Of a stretch of DNA of 64,000 nt, positions 1 through 8,334 are shown one piece after another. A model generated the notes under the pieces. That model was not told the origin of the DNA. It worked only from the letters and a program-made list of their open reading frames with translations, and did not search any database. The stretch covers positions 310,001-374,000 of the forward strand of contig NZ_RBAH01000001.1 of assembly GCF_003626695.1 (NCBI RefSeq), given 5' to 3'. This stretch comes from Paenibacillus ginsengarvi. Lineage in GTDB: Bacteria > Bacillota > Bacilli > Paenibacillales > NBRC-103111. Numbering within the stretch: position 1 is the stretch's first letter; the number at the start of each line of letters is the position of its first letter. Made by a program: the position numbers and the translations under genes.

Positions 1-426
1 GCCGAGCCACGCCGAATTGTAGTATACCGTCGTTTTTTGCGGGTCCAGCAGCTTGTAAATTTGCTTCTGGTACGTCTCTGCATTCCGCTTTACATCTTCC
101 TCGGACAGCTGCTTGCGCGTCTCCGACTTGCCGGTCGGATCGCCGATTCGCCCCGTGAAGTCGCCAATGATGAGCTGCACTTCATGGCCCAGCTCCTGGA
201 ACTGGCGAAGCTTGCGCAGGACGACCGTATGCCCGACGTGCAAATCCGGCGCGGAAGGGTCCATCCCCAGTTTGACCTTCAGCGGGACGGCGGTGAGAAT
301 CGATCTGGCGATGCTATCCTTCAAGCCGTCTTCCGGTATAATCTCCACCACGCCCCGGCTGATTAGGCCAAACTGCCGCTGCGCTTCCTTGCGCTGTTCC
401 TCATTTAGCTGATTCCAATGTTCCAT
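1..426 (-). CDS. tyrS: Tyrosine--tRNA ligase, N-terminal part (gene runs off the window)
   Basis: Charges tRNA-Tyr with tyrosine in the cytosol. The frame opens with ATG at 426 and is still open at base 1, giving 142 residues of the N-terminal half. It reads as a class I synthetase: the HIGH-type motif is HVGH within a [15 protein letters not shown] stretch, followed by the conserved [15 protein letters not shown] segment. This sequence type is that of the longer TyrRS subgroup (about 400-420 residues). A ribosome site (AGGAGG type) lies just upstream, and a T-box leader with a UAC specifier precedes the gene, which supports tyrosine specificity independently. The C-terminal KMSKS loop and S4 domain lie outside the window. 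Confidence 0.93.
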   Translation of the reverse strand, partial: MEHWNQLNEEQRKEAQRQFGLISRGVVEIIPEDGLKDSIARSILTAVPLKVKLGMDPSAPDLHVGHTVVLRKLRQFQELGHEVQLIIGDFTGRIGDPTGKSETRKQLSEEDVKRNAETYQKQIYKLLDPQKTTVYYNSAWLG

Positions 427-478
427 TCGCCAACGCCCTCCTGTTAACTCCGGTCATTTCGGTCCAAAACGAAAAGCA

Positions 479-798
479 AAAAAGCCCTCCCATCCCCTGA
501 AAAGGGACGAGAAGACTTCACCCGCGGTACCACCCTAATTAAAGCAAGCCGATCCGAATACTATACGTACCCGGAGAGCCGCTTTCACTTTGGCAAAATA
601 ACGGGATGACCCCGGCGAAAGCTAGGCCTGAACAAGGCTTTCCCTTCCGCAGCTCCGGACCGTACTTCGGCTAAGGACGCATCCCGGCTCGCACCAACCG
701 CCGGTTCTCTGTTATGCGTTCGTTCCTTTCGCTTACTTGCCCTGGGCCCTAAGGTCCCAGGCGTTGTCCCTCTTCGCTTTGACCGTAATGTGATTGTT
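479..798 (-). ncRNA. T-box leader (tyrosine specifier) of tyrS with terminator
   Basis: The T-box core AGGGTGGTACCGCGG lies on the minus strand at 522-536. It is followed by a GC-rich hairpin and T run (about 479-520), which forms the terminator alternative to the antiterminator. Upstream, a stem I with the GGTTGGTGCGAG element is present. A GAAGTAC stretch puts a UAC codon at 662-664 in the expected specifier position, matching tyrosine. Known mechanism: uncharged tRNA-Tyr pairs with the specifier and the T-box bulge and stabilises the antiterminator. The 5' end is inferred from the promoter at 805-834. Confidence 0.9.
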
Positions 799-804
799 TT
801 AACA

Positions 805-834
805 GTTATATCACACCGTCAAGACGAAAGTCAA
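805..834 (-). promoter_or_regulatory. Promoter of the tyrS leader
   Basis: On the minus strand TTGACT (829-834) and TATAAC (805-810) are separated by 18 bp, a good sigma-A match. Transcription would start near 798 and give a leader of about 370 nt. The -35 box lies close to the divergent promoter of the penicillin-binding protein gene. Confidence 0.65.
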
Positions 835-847
835 ACCAGAAAAATTG

Positions 848-856
848 TGGTATAAT
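848..856 (+). promoter_or_regulatory. Extended -10 promoter of the penicillin-binding protein gene
   Basis: TGgTATAAT (848-856) is a perfect extended -10. No good -35 is visible. It lies 31 bp before the ATG at 887 and overlaps the in-frame TTG at 845, so translation cannot start at that TTG. Confidence 0.65.
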
Positions 857-886
857 AACACCGTTATGCCTAAGGAGGATAGAAGA

Positions 887-3800
887 ATGGCCAAGGACTT
901 ATCCAATAAACCCGCCGTAGGCCGGAAGAACGGATGGCGAACGGCGGGACGCATTTTCCTGGGAACACTCAAATGGCTGTTTATTACCGGAATCGTCACC
1001 GGCTTTCTGGTCGCAGGCGCTGCTTTCGGTTACGTCAGCGCGCTCGTGAAGGACGACCCCGTCCGGTCGCAAAGCGAAATTTTGGAAAAAATTAGCGAAG
1101 ATGCCATTACCGGCTTCGTCTATTTCGGAGACGATACCCCGATCGGCCAGTTGCGCTCCGAGGAAGACCGCAGACCGATCACGATTCAGGATCTCCCCGA
1201 TCTGGTGAGGAATGCCGTACTCGCTATCGAGGACCACGAATTCAACGAACATTACGGAATTAACCTGAAAGGTTTTACACGGGCCGTAACCCAGAAGCTG
1301 ACCAATGCGGATGTCCAAACCGGCGGCAGCACCATTACCCAGCAAGTGGCGCGACGCGTCTTTTTGACGTTGGATCGCAACGACAACCGGAAAGCGAAAG
1401 AAATACTGCTTGCCCTCCGGCTGGAGCGCCTGCTCTCCAAGGACCAGATTTTGCTGGCGTACCTGAATAAAATACCGTACGGCAACGGCTCGTCCGGCTA
1501 CAATCTGTACGGGATCAAGGCGGCCGCCAAAGGCATTTTCAACATTGACGACCTGAATCAGCTGAACATCCCGCAAGCGGCTTATCTGGCGGGACTGCCG
1601 CAGCTGCCGTCGAAATATTCGGCGTTTACAAGCCGCGGAGAGCTCGACGAGAAAGGGCTCGGCTACGCGATTGAGCGTACGAAGCTCGTGCTGAAGCGAA
1701 TGCTTGAGGAAAGCGTCATTACCCAGGCCCAGTACGACGAAGCGCTTGCCTTCGATATTAAAGGCTCTCTCGCCCAGCCGGAGCCGAAAGCGTACAATAC
1801 ATACCCGTATTTGATGCTCGAGGTAGAACGGCAATCGTCGGAAATACTCGCGGCGCTGGCGAATCCGGAGTTAAAAAAAGATACGAAGCAAGGGCAAGAA
1901 GCTTACGCGGAGGCGGTCAAGCAGTCACGCGAAGATTTGCTGCGCAAAGGCTATCACATCTACACGACGATCGATAAGCCGCTGTACGATCAGATGCACG
2001 CCATATCCGAGAACAAAAACAACTTTACGCCGGACGATCCGGAAAAAGGGATCGAGCAGATCGCCGCCGTCGCTCTGGACAACAAAACGGGCGCGATACT
2101 CGGAATGATAGAAGGACGCGATTTCTACAAGGAGCAAATGAATCTGGCTACCCAGATGACGCGTCAGCCCGGCTCTACGATGAAACCGATCGCCGCTTAC
2201 CTGCCTTCGATCGAGAAAGGCGCGATTGCCCCGGCATCGATCATCGACGACGTTCCGGTTATTTTGAAAGACTATTCGAAAGGGTTCCACCTGCCGGAAA
2301 ACTGGGATAACGATTTTCACGGGCTCGTTACCGCCCGTCATGCGTTTAATCAGTCGTACAACATTCCGGCGATCAAGCTGTTTCTCGACGTGGTGGGCAT
2401 TAACAATGCTTGGGATTTCGCCAAAAAGCTCGGCATCACGTCGATCGAGAAAAGCGACTACAGCGCCCAGACCGGCGTAATCGGCGGGATGGCGCGAGGC
2501 GTCTCCGTCGAGGAAATGACGAATGCGTACAGCTCGATTCCGAACAAGGGCGTGTTTACGGACGCTTTCCTGATCCGTAAAATTACAGACACGGAAGGCA
2601 ATGTCGTGTATGAGCACGAGCTTAAGCCAACCACCGTATTTTCCGAGGAAACCGCCTATCTGATGACCGATATGATGAAAACCGTCATTACATCGGGAAC
2701 GGCGTCCATTTTGAAAAAGGATTTCAAGTATTACAGCAAAGTGCCGGTCGCCGGCAAAACCGGCTCCACGCAAAACGACGGCGACGCCTGGTTCATCGGC
2801 TTCAGTCCGGACATTACGGTCGGCGTTTGGGCCGGCTACGACCAGATGAAAAACTCGCTGAAATATAGGGGCTGCGACAAAAACAGCGAGCTTGGGTGCG
2901 GCACGCAGCGTGCGCTCAAAATATGGGCGAAGGTCATGAACGCGACGGTGGAAACGCGGCCGGAACTGCTGCCGACAAAAGAGTTTACGAAGCCCGCAGG
3001 TATCGTCAGCATGTCCGTTTCCGCTTATTCGGGCAAGCTGCCGAATGAGCAAACGAGAGCCGCCGGCAAAACGACGACGGACCTGTTCAACAAAAAGTTC
3101 ATTCCGACCGAGGAAGATCAGGTGCTCGTTAAGCAAAGCTACGTAGCTTACGACGGCAAAGTGTACTTGCCGCAGGCGGGCACGCCGGCCGACATGGTGC
3201 TGGAGAAAACGGTCGTAAAGCGCGAAAAACCGATTGCCGACATCATTAAAGAGATCGAGGCGATACTGCCGAAACTGCCGGCCGACAACAGGCCGAACAT
3301 TTCACACTATTACCCGCTCGATTATACGAACGATGCCGCCTATGAAGTAGACCCTCGAGCTGATGATGGTCAAGCGCCGAATCCGCCGGGCGGAGTGACG
3401 CTCAAGCACACCGGCGATAAAGTGGAAATCGCGTTCCAGGAAGCCGGCAGCGCCGATATCGTCGGGTACCGGCTGTACAAAGCGTCTACCCCGGGAGGAG
3501 GGTTTCAGCGGATGAACGGCAAGGTCGTCTTGTCCGACCAGGATCGTCTGTTTACGGATATTGTGGGCTCCCAAGCCGTTGCCGCGTATTACGTTACCGC
3601 TGTCGACGTAAGCGGCAAAGAATCGAAGCCGAGCAAGGCCGTACTCGCCGACGGCAGCTCGTTCGATATCGGTTCCCCGCTCGATCCGTTCGGAGTTCCG
3701 AAGACAAACGAACAAAACGGCGGGCAGGGCAACGGCAACACCGGAGCTAATGGAACCGGCGGAAAACCGGGCGATTCCAAACCAGGTGACACTAAACCCG

Positions 3801-4144
3801 GCGACACTAAACCGGGCGATGCCAAGCCGGGTGATCCGAAAACGAATGGCGGTACCCAAGCGAAAACGCCGCCGTCGACGCCGAAAAATGTCAGCGTCAA
3901 ATCGTCAGGGGCCGGCATCGAAATCAGCTGGTCGGACAATCCGAAAACGGAGCTTGTCAAACGGTATGACGTCTATTACAGCGAAAAAGAAGGCGGCCCG
4001 TTCAAAAAGCTGCAATCGAGCGATTCGAACAAACTGAATTATTACGCCATTGTGTACGACGGCTGGTATCAAGTCGTCGCCGTCAACGACGCCGGCGAGT
4101 CGAAGCACTCTCCCGCCGTTCCGTACAAAGTAAAGAAACCTTAA
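887..4144 (+). CDS. Class A penicillin-binding protein (PBP1A family) with C-terminal FN3 domains
   Basis: Bifunctional peptidoglycan synthase anchored in the membrane: an N-terminal glycosyltransferase polymerises lipid II and a C-terminal transpeptidase cross-links. The ATG at 887 has a TAAGGAGG site. About 1085 residues. Order: basic cytoplasmic tail, membrane segment at about 25-50, GT51 domain (catalytic Glu near 115 in AIEDHEFNEHYG, then GGSTITQQ), transpeptidase with Ser430-Thr-Met-Lys433, a QSYN motif and Lys624-Thr-Gly-Ser, a first FN3 domain at about 830-915, a Gly/Asn and Lys-Pro-Gly-Asp repeat linker at 945-990, and a second FN3 domain to the end. The added FN3 domains make it longer than the usual 700-900 residues and suggest binding to wall polymers. 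The linker (KPGDT/S/A units) is a place where unit number could vary between strains. Confidence 0.93.
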   Translation: MAKDLSNKPAVGRKNGWRTAGRIFLGTLKWLFITGIVTGFLVAGAAFGYVSALVKDDPVRSQSEILEKISEDAITGFVYFGDDTPIGQLRSEEDRRPITIQDLPDLVRNAVLAIEDHEFNEHYGINLKGFTRAVTQKLTNADVQTGGSTITQQVARRVFLTLDRNDNRKAKEILLALRLERLLSKDQILLAYLNKIPYGNGSSGYNLYGIKAAAKGIFNIDDLNQLNIPQAAYLAGLPQLPSKYSAFTSRGELDEKGLGYAIERTKLVLKRMLEESVITQAQYDEALAFDIKGSLAQPEPKAYNTYPYLMLEVERQSSEILAALANPELKKDTKQGQEAYAEAVKQSREDLLRKGYHIYTTIDKPLYDQMHAISENKNNFTPDDPEKGIEQIAAVALDNKTGAILGMIEGRDFYKEQMNLATQMTRQPGSTMKPIAAYLPSIEKGAIAPASIIDDVPVILKDYSKGFHLPENWDNDFHGLVTARHAFNQSYNIPAIKLFLDVVGINNAWDFAKKLGITSIEKSDYSAQTGVIGGMARGVSVEEMTNAYSSIPNKGVFTDAFLIRKITDTEGNVVYEHELKPTTVFSEETAYLMTDMMKTVITSGTASILKKDFKYYSKVPVAGKTGSTQNDGDAWFIGFSPDITVGVWAGYDQMKNSLKYRGCDKNSELGCGTQRALKIWAKVMNATVETRPELLPTKEFTKPAGIVSMSVSAYSGKLPNEQTRAAGKTTTDLFNKKFIPTEEDQVLVKQSYVAYDGKVYLPQAGTPADMVLEKTVVKREKPIADIIKEIEAILPKLPADNRPNISHYYPLDYTNDAAYEVDPRADDGQAPNPPGGVTLKHTGDKVEIAFQEAGSADIVGYRLYKASTPGGGFQRMNGKVVLSDQDRLFTDIVGSQAVAAYYVTAVDVSGKESKPSKAVLADGSSFDIGSPLDPFGVPKTNEQNGGQGNGNTGANGTGGKPGDSKPGDTKPGDTKPGDAKPGDPKTNGGTQAKTPPSTPKNVSVKSSGAGIEISWSDNPKTELVKRYDVYYSEKEGGPFKKLQSSDSNKLNYYAIVYDGWYQVVAVNDAGESKHSPAVPYKVKKP

Positions 4145-4153
4145 TAACAGCGC

Positions 4154-4187
4154 AAAAGGGCCCTGATCTTTCGCATCAGGGCCTTTT
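4154..4187. terminator. Bidirectional intrinsic terminator between pbp and acsA
   Basis: A GC-rich hairpin (arms around GGGCCCTGAT and ATCAGGGCC) is flanked by an A run on one side and a T run on the other. It can end both the plus-strand pbp transcript and the minus-strand acsA transcript. Confidence 0.85.
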
Positions 4188-4203
4188 CGTATGGAATTGT
4201 CGA

Positions 4204-5928
4204 TTAATCTTCGATTGTAGATAAATCGCCCGTAGGCAGGCCAAGCTCCCACGCCTTCAGCACCCGGCGCATAATTTTGCCGCTGCGGGTTTTCGGCAGC
4301 TTGTCTTTGAATTCGATCTCGCGCGGAGCGGCATGCGCCGCAAGGCCGAGTTTAACGAATTTGGCGATATCCGCCTTGAGCTCGTCGCTCGGCTCGAAAC
4401 CGGCTCGCAAGGAAATGAACGCCTTGATAATCTCGCCGCGCAGCGGGTCCGGCTTGCCGATGACGCCCGCCTCCGCAACCGCCGGATGTTCGACCAGCTT
4501 GCTCTCCACCTCAAACGGACCGACACGTTCCCCGGACGTATTGATAACGTCGTCGACGCGTCCCTGGAACCAGAAATAACCGTCCGCGTCCATGTAAGCA
4601 GAGTCGCCCGACACGTACCAGCCGTTCATTCGGAAATACTCCTCGTATTTGGCCGGATTATTCCAAATTTTGCGCATCATCGACGGCCACGGCGTCTTGA
4701 TCGCCAGATTGCCCATCCGGTTCGGAGGCAGCACGTTGCCGCTGTCGTCCAGAATGGCCGCTTCCGTGCCCGGAATCGGCTTGCCCATCGAGCCCGGGCG
4801 AATATCCATGCTCGGGTAATTGCAGATGAGCTGGCCGCCGGTTTCGGTCATCCACCACGTATCGTGAATGCGGTGATTGTACACCTTAAGTCCCCAGCGT
4901 ATGACTTCCGGGTTAAGCGGCTCTCCAACGCTGAGCACATGGCGCAAGCTCGACAGATCGAACTGCTTGACCAGATCGTCTCCCGCGCTCATCAGCATCC
5001 GGAAAGACGTAGGAGCGCTATACCAGACTGTTACTTTGTTATCTACGATCGTGCCATACCAGTCCTCGGGCTTGAACCGTCCGCCGCGAACGACATTCGC
5101 CACCCCGTTCAGCCACGGTGCGAATATGCCGTAACTCGTGCCGGTTACCCACCCAGGGTCGGCCGTACACCAGTATATATCATCCTGCTTCAGGTCGAGC
5201 ACGATTTTGCCTGTATAATAGTGCTGAATCATGGCGTTATGGACATGACATACGCCCTTCGGTTTTCCCGTCGAGCCGGACGTATAATGCAGAATAAGTC
5301 CGTCCTCGCGGTCCATCCACTCGATCGCCAGCTCCTCGGACGCTTGCTCCATCTCTTTATAAAAATCGACATGCTCCGCCCCGACTTCAGCCGAATCGCC
5401 TACGACCACTACATGACGCAAATGCGGCAGATCGCGGACGGGCACGCGCGGCAATAGCGCAGGCGTCGTTACGATCGCAACCGCTTCGCTGTCCTCCAGC
5501 CGGTCGCGGACCGCTTGCTCCATGAACGCTTCGAACAACGGGCCGACGATCGCTCCGATCTTGATCGTGCCGAGAAGCGCGGCATACAGCTCGGGTGTGC
5601 GCGGCATAAAAATAAAAACGCGATCGCCTTTCGCCACCTTCAACTTGCGAAGCACGTTGCCGAATTTGTTCGAATTCGCCTTCATTTGCCCGAAAGTGAC
5701 GGCTTCTCTGCGATTCGCGTCGCTGTAATACAGCGCTATCTTGTCAGCCAGCCCCGCTTCTGCATGACGATCGATCGCTTCGTACGCCATATTCACCTTG
5801 CCGGTCGTATGCCAGGAGAACGCCTTCTCCACTTCGCTCCAGTCGAACGTGCGACGGGCTTCCTCGTAGCTCTTCAGGTTGGCATCCACTGCTGTCGCTT
5901 GTAATACTTCCGGTTGAACGCTGCTCAT
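4204..5928 (-). CDS. acsA: Acetyl-CoA synthetase (AMP-forming)
   Basis: Converts acetate, ATP and CoA to acetyl-CoA through acetyl-AMP. 574 residues, the normal length for the Bacillus enzyme. The adenylation P-loop YTSGSTGKPKG is at 215-225. TWWMTETGGQ and the hinge/ribose motif YVSGDSAYMDADGYFWFQGR follow. The C-terminal PKTRSGKIMRR carries the catalytic lysine (K551), which in this family is the site of inactivating acetylation. Start at 5928 is fixed by AGGAGGGAAAG. The divergent acuA and acuC genes encode the acetyltransferase and deacetylase that switch AcsA. A cre-like site overlaps the likely promoter, and the leader contains a perfect 17-bp hairpin (5988-6033). Confidence 0.96.
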   Translation of the reverse strand: MSSVQPEVLQATAVDANLKSYEEARRTFDWSEVEKAFSWHTTGKVNMAYEAIDRHAEAGLADKIALYYSDANRREAVTFGQMKANSNKFGNVLRKLKVAKGDRVFIFMPRTPELYAALLGTIKIGAIVGPLFEAFMEQAVRDRLEDSEAVAIVTTPALLPRVPVRDLPHLRHVVVVGDSAEVGAEHVDFYKEMEQASEELAIEWMDREDGLILHYTSGSTGKPKGVCHVHNAMIQHYYTGKIVLDLKQDDIYWCTADPGWVTGTSYGIFAPWLNGVANVVRGGRFKPEDWYGTIVDNKVTVWYSAPTSFRMLMSAGDDLVKQFDLSSLRHVLSVGEPLNPEVIRWGLKVYNHRIHDTWWMTETGGQLICNYPSMDIRPGSMGKPIPGTEAAILDDSGNVLPPNRMGNLAIKTPWPSMMRKIWNNPAKYEEYFRMNGWYVSGDSAYMDADGYFWFQGRVDDVINTSGERVGPFEVESKLVEHPAVAEAGVIGKPDPLRGEIIKAFISLRAGFEPSDELKADIAKFVKLGLAAHAAPREIEFKDKLPKTRSGKIMRRVLKAWELGLPTGDLSTIED

Positions 5929-5987
5929 TCTTTCCCTCCTGTACCCTCATGATTTCGTCAAGCTCATTCGAAAACGCGGCGCTCTAG

Positions 5988-6033
5988 GGCGTGATTGCAA
6001 ACCGTACATCATTTGCCGGTTTGCAATCACGCC
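5988..6033. repeat. Perfect 17-bp inverted repeat in the acsA leader
   Basis: Arms 5988-6004 and 6017-6033 are exact reverse complements with a 12-nt spacer. The element lies about 60 bp upstream of the acsA ATG and downstream of its predicted -10, so it would be transcribed into the mRNA leader. No T run follows on either side, so it is not an ordinary terminator. It could be a regulatory or stabilising RNA hairpin, or a DNA operator. Confidence 0.85.
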
Positions 6034-6060
6034 GCAGGATGAAAGTTTTGTGTCATCCCT

Positions 6061-6089
6061 ATTATATCATAAGGCTAATGCGCTTACAT
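6061..6089 (-). promoter_or_regulatory. acsA promoter -10 with overlapping cre-like site
   Basis: TATAAT lies on the minus strand at 6061-6066. Just upstream (6074-6089) is ATGTAAGCGCATTAGC, which matches the left half and centre of the cre consensus (WTGNAARCGNWWWCAW) but not the final CA. It covers the -35 region, as expected for CcpA repression of acetate activation. ccpA itself is 3 kb away. Confidence 0.55.
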
Positions 6090-6093
6090 TGCT

Positions 6094-6121
6094 TTTCAAT
6101 AGCTCCTATATCTGTTATAAG
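6094..6121 (+). promoter_or_regulatory. Probable acuA-acuC promoter
   Basis: TTTCAA (6094-6099) and TATAAG (6116-6121) with a 16-bp spacer lie 55 bp upstream of the acuA ATG. The cre-like site at 6074-6089 is immediately upstream, so one CcpA site could affect both divergent units. Confidence 0.4.
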
Positions 6122-6175
6122 TGTCTTAGGGGCTTTTGGACATAATGACCGCATCCGGAAAGGAGAAGCCAGTTC

Positions 6176-6808
6176 ATGGAGCACCGCAAATTGTACCACT
6201 CGCTGGAAATCGAATATGACGGGCGAACGCTGCTCGTCGAAGGACCGGTGAAGCCGGACCATCTGCGAACGCTGACGATGCATCCCGATCTCGACGCATT
6301 TCGGCGGCCGAACGAGCAGCACGAAGCGCTGGTGGAAATATCGGAATTACCGGAAGGGCGTATTATACTGACCCGCGACGGCTCGACTATCGTCGGTTAT
6401 GTGACGTTTCACTACGCGGACGAGATGGAGCGCTGGTCCGAAGGAAATATGAAAGACTTGCTGGAGCTTGGCGCTATCGAAGTAGCCGACGATTACCGAG
6501 CGATCGGTCTCGGCAAAAAAATGATCCGGCTCGCTTTTTTGGAAGAGCAGCTTGAGAATATGATCGTATTTACGACTGAGTATTACTGGCATTGGGATTT
6601 GAAAGGCAGCTTGTCGAACGTATGGGATTACCGAAAAATGATGGAAAAGCTGATGAAATCGGTCGATATGATCTGGTACGCCACAGACGATCCGGAAATA
6701 TGCTCGCACCCGGCTAATTGCCTGATGGTTCGCATCGGCAAGGAAGTTCCGCAGTCCTCGGTGGAACAATTCGATACGATTCGGTTCCATCAGCGGTTTA
6801 TGTTTTAA
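6176..6808 (+). CDS. acuA: Acetoin utilization protein AcuA, AcsA lysine acetyltransferase
   Basis: GNAT-fold acetyltransferase that, in Bacillus, acetylates the catalytic lysine of acetyl-CoA synthetase and turns it off. 210 residues, exactly the B. subtilis length. The acetyl-CoA binding loop is visible in IEVADDYRAIGLGKKMI. The ATG at 6176 follows GGAAAGGAG. The gene is divergent from its target acsA and 20 bp upstream of acuC, so acetylase and deacetylase are made together. The third acu gene of Bacillus, acuB, is not present in this window. Confidence 0.93.
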   Translation: MEHRKLYHSLEIEYDGRTLLVEGPVKPDHLRTLTMHPDLDAFRRPNEQHEALVEISELPEGRIILTRDGSTIVGYVTFHYADEMERWSEGNMKDLLELGAIEVADDYRAIGLGKKMIRLAFLEEQLENMIVFTTEYYWHWDLKGSLSNVWDYRKMMEKLMKSVDMIWYATDDPEICSHPANCLMVRIGKEVPQSSVEQFDTIRFHQRFMF

Positions 6809-6828
6809 GATGACGGAGGAAATGCCCA

Positions 6829-8010
6829 ATGAGCAAAAACGCGGTGTACGTTTTCCACGAGAACGAGCTGCAATATCGCTTTAACGATACACATCCGTTC
6901 GATCCGGAGCGGCTGCTCATGACACGCGACCTGCTGGACAAAATCGGAGCGCTCGATCCCTCGCAAATCCGTAAGCCGCGCATGGCAACCGAAGAGGAAA
7001 TACTGCTAGTGCATACGCCGGAGTATGTAAACGAAGTGAAGGCGTTAAGCGAGCCGGAGCCGACCGCACAGGCGCTCGCAGATAGCGAGAGGTTCGGCCT
7101 GGATACCGAGGACACCCCCTATTTCACCGGCATGCATGATATTACGCGGCAAGTTGCCGGTGGCTCGATCGTCGCCTCCGACATCGTCATGACCGGTCAG
7201 GCAGACCACGCCCTTCATCTGGGCGGCGGGCTGCATCATGCGCTGCCCAATAAAGGGGCAGGCTTCTGCGTCTATAACGACGCCTCCGTAGCAATCGCTT
7301 ACATCCGCAAAAAGTATGACGTCAAGGTGCTGTACGTCGATACCGACGTCCATCACGGCGACGGCGTTCAATGGTCGTTTTATCACGACCCGAACGTTTG
7401 TACGCTTTCGTTCCACGAAACCGGCAAATATTTGTTTCCCGGCACCGGCGCGGCGAACGAACGCGGCGAAGGCGAAGGTTACGGCATGTGCATCAACGTG
7501 CCCGTGGAGCCCTATACGGAAGACGATTCCTGGATGGAAGGCTTCAATGAGGCGATGGAACGCGTTGTCCGTTTTTTCAAGCCCGATATTATTATCAGCC
7601 AGCACGGCTGCGACGCCCACGCGCTTGACCCGCTCGCCCACGTTCATTGCAGTACGCGCATTTATTTGGAGATGCCGAAAACGATTCATCAGCTCGCCCA
7701 CCAGTATTGCGGCGGACGTTGGGTCGCGCTTGGCGGCGGCGGTTATGACATCTGGCGGGTCGTTCCGCGCGCTTGGAGCTTCCTCTGGCTTACGATGATC
7801 GAGCACCCTCTGCTGGAGCGCATGAAGCGCGAGCCGCGGCTTGCGCTGCCGGAGACCTGGCTGTCGGAGTGGACGAAGCGAAGCCCATTGGAGCTGCCGC
7901 ATACGTGGCTGGATGCGGCCCATGACTGGACGCCGATGCCGAGACGCAAAGAAATCACCGAGATCAACCGAAAAACCCGCGAAATCTCGCTTATGTATGT
8001 GCCGAAATAA
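6829..8010 (+). CDS. acuC: Histone-deacetylase-family protein AcuC
   Basis: Zinc-dependent deacetylase of the class I HDAC fold; in Bacillus it removes acetyl groups from AcsA and restores activity. 393 residues. Characteristic motifs in order: LGGGLHHALPNKGAGF (catalytic His pair), VDTDVHHGDG (zinc Asp and His), the QHGCDAHALDP segment with the second zinc Asp, and the GGGGYD loop near 305. The ribosome site GGAGG lies 10 nt before the ATG, 20 bp after acuA, so the two genes form an operon ending at the hairpin at 8022-8055. Confidence 0.94.
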   Translation: MSKNAVYVFHENELQYRFNDTHPFDPERLLMTRDLLDKIGALDPSQIRKPRMATEEEILLVHTPEYVNEVKALSEPEPTAQALADSERFGLDTEDTPYFTGMHDITRQVAGGSIVASDIVMTGQADHALHLGGGLHHALPNKGAGFCVYNDASVAIAYIRKKYDVKVLYVDTDVHHGDGVQWSFYHDPNVCTLSFHETGKYLFPGTGAANERGEGEGYGMCINVPVEPYTEDDSWMEGFNEAMERVVRFFKPDIIISQHGCDAHALDPLAHVHCSTRIYLEMPKTIHQLAHQYCGGRWVALGGGGYDIWRVVPRAWSFLWLTMIEHPLLERMKREPRLALPETWLSEWTKRSPLELPHTWLDAAHDWTPMPRRKEITEINRKTREISLMYVPK

Positions 8011-8021
8011 AAAGTTGCAAG

Positions 8022-8055
8022 AAAAAACGCGCCGTCTCCGTGGACAGCGCGTTTT
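8022..8055 (+). terminator. Terminator after acuC
   Basis: Hairpin with arms around ACGCGC and GCGCGT, preceded by an A run and followed by TTTT, 12 bp after the acuC stop. Confidence 0.75.
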
Positions 8056-8095
8056 GCTTGCAAATGGATGTAGGCCCCGCCTTTGGCGTTACTTC

Positions 8096-8288
8096 AGCGG
8101 AACTATTTGTTCCGCTATTGCCGCCTCGCGGGCCTCCTGCGGCATAATAAAGGAAGCGAAACTTCCTTTATGCCTAAGCAGACCTAGTGATTTTCGCGCA
8201 ATCGGCGGCCATAACGGAACTTCCGCTTCCTCTATCGTCCCTGTCAGCGGCGATCCGCCAATTATAGCGGAACATTCGCTTCCGCTCT
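8096..8288. repeat. Cluster of four related palindromic intergenic repeats
   Basis: Four hairpin-forming units lie between the convergent acuC and mtnN: 8096-8116 (perfect, AGCGGAAC/GTTCCGCT), 8141-8174 (GGCATAATAAAGGAAG/CTTCCTTTATGCC), 8211-8235 and 8263-8288 (both around CGGAAC...TTCCG). All share a CGGAA/TTCCG theme with A/T-rich flanks. No reading frame or T run fits them, so they look like a dispersed, non-coding repeat family of this lineage. Confidence 0.65.
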
Positions 8289-8334
8289 CCCGGCGCCAGG
8301 CTGTGTTCGCACAACCTTGTCGGAGCAGCTTATG

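Noticed and set aside
845..886. TTG start at 845 for the penicillin-binding protein
   Set aside because: It overlaps the extended -10 promoter (848-856) and lies upstream of any possible ribosome site; ATG 887 has AAGGAGG.
5988..6033. acsA hairpin as a Rho-independent terminator
   Set aside because: No T run follows on either strand; only a perfect stem is present.
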